DNA of 10,231 nt from Asterionellopsis glacialis (lineage: Eukaryota > Bacillariophyta > Plagiogrammaphyceae > Rhaphoneidales > Asterionellopsidaceae). The stretch spans positions 1 through 10,231 of the forward strand of contig WKLE02006310.1 in assembly GCA_014885115.2 (NCBI GenBank). The letters are read 5' to 3'. Numbering within the stretch: position 1 is the stretch's first letter; every line of letters begins with the position of its first letter. The notes beneath the pieces were generated by a model that had not been told where the DNA came from, ran no database searches, and saw nothing but the letters and a program-made list of their open reading frames with translations. Shown piece by piece: positions 6,971 to 10,231 of the stretch. The position numbers and the translations under genes were made by a program.

Positions 6971-7651
6971 ATGGTAAACCAAATGAGTATCAAGTCCTTC
7001 TTGGCATGTCGTCTCCCTTGTCATTGCTATCGACGACGACAACTCAATCTAATGCTGATATCGATAATTATGGCAGCGACGATACTTTACGTGGAATCTT
7101 TTACTCCTCGTTCTAATCCCGCCATGATGTATCCTAATAAGAAACTCGGCAATGATAAAAGTAGACCCATTGGAATTTCAGATTATGATACTACATCACG
7201 TCATGGTGGGGTTTATTTTTTGTCAAGGGACAATGAAAACATGAATACTCCAACGGATCTGGTGGATCCACAAGGATCATCGTCAATACCGTCCACACCA
7301 ACACAACAACCATCAGTAACGGTATCAACACCCGAATTTGATTCTTTAGATGTCATGTTAAATAAGGCACGTCAACGTAACAAATTTCCATTTTTGTTTG
7401 GACGGATAAAAGCTACATTAGATGGTAAAGCATTACCATTCGAACAAACTCATTTTTTAACCCGCGGCGATGTATTACTTTTGTCAATAGCTTACTTTGT
7501 ATTGGATGCCAAAGGATTTACCTTTGGTTTGTTCTTTGGTAAAGCGACAAGCAAATCTCTGCGTAATGTATTACCCAAAGGTATCATGATGGCAACTTCA
7601 ATTCAACTATGGCCTGTCATACTTGCGATTGTTTTTGATCAATTCATATAA
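6971..7651 (+). CDS. Putative plastid-targeted membrane protein, unknown function
   Basis: Intronless 226-residue frame, ATG to TAA. The N-terminus has a basic n-region (YRRRQ at 20-24), a hydrophobic core (LMLISIIMAATILYV, 27-41), and a likely cleavage before Phe44 (VES/FTPRS). A signal peptide with Phe at +1 and a Ser/Pro/basic follow-on matches the bipartite plastid-import presequence known from diatoms and relatives. A polar, Thr/Ser/Pro/Gln-rich low-complexity stretch covers about 45-120. A folded-looking part follows (LDVMLNKARQRNKFPFLFG and onward), then two hydrophobic segments at about 166-190 and 204-226, the second ending at the C-terminus (VFDQFI). The mature protein is therefore probably anchored in a plastid membrane. 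I do not recognise the domain. Met5, Met28 and Met34 are in-frame alternatives, but starting at 28 would lose the basic n-region. The gene converges on the ASCC2-like gene, 255 bases away. Confidence 0.75.
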   Translation: MVNQMSIKSFLACRLPCHCYRRRQLNLMLISIIMAATILYVESFTPRSNPAMMYPNKKLGNDKSRPIGISDYDTTSRHGGVYFLSRDNENMNTPTDLVDPQGSSSIPSTPTQQPSVTVSTPEFDSLDVMLNKARQRNKFPFLFGRIKATLDGKALPFEQTHFLTRGDVLLLSIAYFVLDAKGFTFGLFFGKATSKSLRNVLPKGIMMATSIQLWPVILAIVFDQFI

Positions 7652-7906
7652 TATAATATGATTATATTGTTATGATAGGCTGTCCTTGTACAAAACTTGA
7701 GATCATAATGGGAGGATATAAAACCCATGTTGAAGCTTATCGGTACAGTCTCTCTCAAATCAGCAAGTCCGAAACTTATTGACCTTGATATATATATTGC
7801 ATTTAAATATACACCGTAAGACTGTGAAAACTGTCCAAGATGGCAACAGTAGTAATGTTTAGTCAAATAGTCATGTGCACCTTAGCTATATATCTTTCTC
7901 AAGTTT

Positions 7907-9945
7907 TTAAAATCCACCAGTTTTCTTTTGAGCACGTTCCTTACGATGATGGTTTGCAACTTTAGCTTTGTTATCATTCTTTCGACGCTTTTGAATTTTT
8001 GTCATGCTTGTATCACCGCCACCTCCACCTGCAGCATTAGAAGATGTATTGGTCTTATTCTTTCCTTGTTGCTGTTGTTTATTCTTGTTGTTGTTGCTAT
8101 TGTTGTCATTGTCAGTTTGGTTTTGATTTGCTTGACGACGTTGTTTCGCTTTTTTACCACCTTTTTGAATAGGTAAATATCTTCCATCCGGTCCAATCGC
8201 ACGTCCACCTTTCCCTTTATCTGGACCACGATATTTCTTCGTTGTGGTTGTTTCTTCGTCGTTTTGGTCATCATTGTCGCTACTTTCTTTCTTTTTCGTA
8301 TTATTGTTCTTCGACTTGCTTCGATTTGCATTTCGCATATCATCCTGAAAACGAAATGATCACACAAACAAAGAATGATATTAGAATATATATAGACATA
8401 ATGAATAACACACATTGCATTGGAATAGAAATGTACTTATCAAAAGATAAATGGCTGAACCATAGTACTTACCCAAAAGGAATCTTCTTTCTCGGCTTCA
8501 CGTGTAATTTGATTAAATGTTTTGATGGTATTGAAATCAACATCGTACATACCAATATCAGCACCACCTGTCATACCACCACCATCTAAACCATCATATT
8601 GATCATCATAATCATCATTGTATTCATTATGAGTGTTTGACAAAGTTTGTTGCTGTTGCTCTTCTTGTTGTTGCATAATACTAAGTGCATAGGCAGCTTC
8701 TTCTTCTTGACGTTGCATTTGTGTCACTTGTGATTTGGTAATCCGTTTGGCTTCATCGTCATCCAATGTGTAGTGTGTATTGGATTGGGGTGTTTCATGA
8801 CGACGTCTAGGTAAGGTTGTATCCATAACTTGTAAGGTAGGATGTAAACTGGATGGATTGGCTTGACCTTCGAATAATGCAGATATGGTTTGTGATACAT
8901 TTCCCTTGTAACAAGATAACGCTGTTTCAATGTAACCTTCTCCCATTTCAGGTAGTACTTCACGTATTTGCTGTATAGCTCGATCTAATCCTGACATGGA
9001 AGTAGAAGAGGGTGCAGTCTTTTGGATGGTGTTTGTCGTAGTTGGACCACCTGCTTTAGAAGCCTTGGTGGCTGTGGATTTGAGAGCCGCTTGTTTGTCA
9101 TGAATGGTTGGTGAGGATTGTAACATTTGAATTAAATAATCGCATTGGGATGCCGTATCATCATTATCATTGCTTGATCCAATTCTTTTAAATTTACTTC
9201 GAATCACATCCTGTAGTAGTGATTGTTGGTCTGGTCGTTGTCGTCGTTGTTGCTGTTGCCATTGTTGTAAATCACCAAGACATGTACTTTCTTCATCGGT
9301 GGTCAAGGCTTGGACAAGTTCCATAATAGTTTGTAAATGAACTTCGGCATTGTTATTGGAGTACTTGGAGGACAAGACAAGTCCATCAACTATTAGAGAT
9401 GAAAGACCTTGGAACAGTAATTCTTCCAAAAGAGAGATAGAATCCGATTGTTGTGATGACGATTTTGTTGTCGTCGTACGATCACGTTTAAGTTGACACT
9501 TTTTCGTTTCATCATATAAATTTGCCATGGTTTGGCATAATTGGGAGGAGTACCCAACACCACATGCCAATGCTGAAGAATGATAAAGTGTACATGACGA
9601 TTTGACAGCCAAATTGATTTGTGTTTGTTGTTCATCGTCGTCATTACCCGTATAACTTTTTTCCCTCACAGTTTTGATAAATGCTTGATTTAAATCATGA
9701 AATACAATGGTTTCCAAATAGGATGTTGGTAATTGCGTAAGTAATGTTTGATAGCTTTCTTTGACTATTAGTAAGGATTCTTCTTCCTTTCCTTGTTGTA
9801 ACTCATATAGAATCAATCCTAATTGATAGAATTGGAACGGTGATGGGAATGATACTGTTGTAGTGTTATTCTTTTGTTGTTGCTGAAAGGAAGATATTAC
9901 ACTGGATATAGTATCCATTGACATTTCAGTGTTCGCTGATGACAT
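7907..9945 (-). CDS. ASCC2: ASCC2/Cue3 homologue, CUE-domain protein
   Basis: Two exons, 9945-8473 and 8344-7907, join in phase 0 (EDSFW to DDMRN) into 636 residues. ASCC2 (yeast Cue3/Rqt3) is the ubiquitin-binding subunit of the ASCC/RQT complex. That complex, with the ASCC3/Slh1 helicase, dissociates collided ribosomes; in animals it also acts in alkylation-damage repair. A CUE domain is seen at about 318-360: GLDRAIQQIREVLPEMGEGY, then IETALSCYKGNVSQTI and LFEG, closely matching the ASCC2 CUE. An acidic EYNDDYDDQYDG motif at about 440-451 mirrors the family's EDEYDDTYDG. The C-terminus is very basic (KAKVANHHRKERAQKK), like the family's RANHNRR ending. A GPDKGKGGRAIGPDGRYLP stretch precedes an Asn/Lys/Gln-rich tract. 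The N-terminal helical part is strongly diverged. The open frame runs to a TAG just before 10041, but the first ATG is at 9945. Length is close to Cue3 and shorter than human ASCC2. Family assignment is firm; pathway role is inferred. Confidence 0.88.
8345..8472 (-). other. Intron of the ASCC2-like gene
   Basis: Minus-strand donor GG/GTAAGT at 8473/8472 and acceptor TCGTTTTCAG ending at 8345 give a 128-base phase-0 intron. Both sites are near consensus. Without splicing the frame ends ten codons past the donor. Splicing restores the acidic-to-basic C-terminal half expected for the family. Confidence 0.9.
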
Positions 9946-10231
9946 GATGAATGTTGGTGTTATGTTATATTTATTTGTAGTTGATGGTGATGTTTCACTC
10001 TCGGATGAATGTGGAATGTGTGATGGAATGGTCTGGTACAACTACTCTTTCTCCTGTTCTATGAATGCCTCCAAGTCTTGCTGCAAATAGCTCTACTTAA
10101 AAAATAGTCTTTCAGTCGTTGATCCTTTGTTGCACACAAAGTCTTTCTTCTTGGCTCTGTTCAGTGCTTGCAAGAGTCCATTCGGGTTTGTGTCAGCAGT
10201 GTCTTGGTGCAGAAACGATAACGATAGTCAG
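9946..10231 (-). other. Upstream flank of the ASCC2-like gene
   Basis: The reading frame remains open without an ATG up to a TAG at 10042-10044, so 9946-10041 is read as 5' UTR. No convincing splice acceptor lies just before the ATG. The remaining bases to the window end show no gene or repeat that I can name. Confidence 0.5.

Noticed and set aside
8002..8415. 137-codon minus-strand frame overlapping the ASCC2 tail exon
   Set aside because: It lies in another frame over the low-complexity A/C-rich tail and has a repetitive, meaningless composition; the frame ending RKERAQKKTGGF matches the family instead.
7928..8589. Hydrophobic plus-strand frames at 7928-8176 and 8242-8589
   Set aside because: They are antisense shadows of the Lys/Asn/Gln-rich ASCC2 tail and intron; the Val/Ile/Leu/Phe richness is the mirror of that composition.
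9946..10041. Extending the ASCC2-like protein to 10041
   Set aside because: The codon at 10041 is TTG and is preceded by a TAG; the first ATG is at 9945 and the added 32 residues are not family-like.

Overview
This is a nuclear-type eukaryotic window. It is AT-rich, has no operons or Shine-Dalgarno logic, and carries genes on both strands with wide intergenic spaces. Three genes are each interrupted by one short GT-AG intron (147, 152 and 128 nt). One gene product starts with a signal peptide followed by a Phe at the likely cleavage point (VES/FTPRS). That is the hallmark of import into a red-alga-derived secondary plastid, so a photosynthetic stramenopile, most likely a diatom, is the best guess. 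The species cannot be read from the sequence.

Layout. 1-594: intergenic, with a direct repeat at the left edge and a small ACGC microsatellite. 595-1452 (-): a peroxisomal membrane protein of the PXMP4/PMP24 type (Tim17 superfamily). 2020-2874 (+, one intron): a soluble protein consisting essentially of a lone P-type ATPase actuator (A) domain, without the phosphorylation or transmembrane parts of a pump. 3068-4080 (-, one intron): a six-transmembrane protein of unknown function. 4081-5409: a long stretch with no gene I can support; it holds an LTR-like segment and some exon-like open frames on the minus strand. 5410-6282 (-): a histidine phosphatase (phosphoglycerate-mutase-like) protein. 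6283-6970: divergent intergenic region with a strong hairpin. 6971-7651 (+): a putative plastid-targeted two-helix membrane protein of unknown function. 7907-9945 (-, one intron): an ASCC2/Cue3 homologue with a CUE domain. 9946-10231: its upstream region.

The genes do not form an obvious pathway. They touch peroxisome, plastid, membrane and ribosome-quality-control biology and look like ordinary neighbours in a compact algal chromosome. Two gene pairs are divergent (595-1452 with 2020-2874; 5410-6282 with 6971-7651) and two are convergent (meeting at 2875-3067 and at 7652-7906). The most unusual item is the stand-alone A-domain protein. The two orphan membrane proteins come next.
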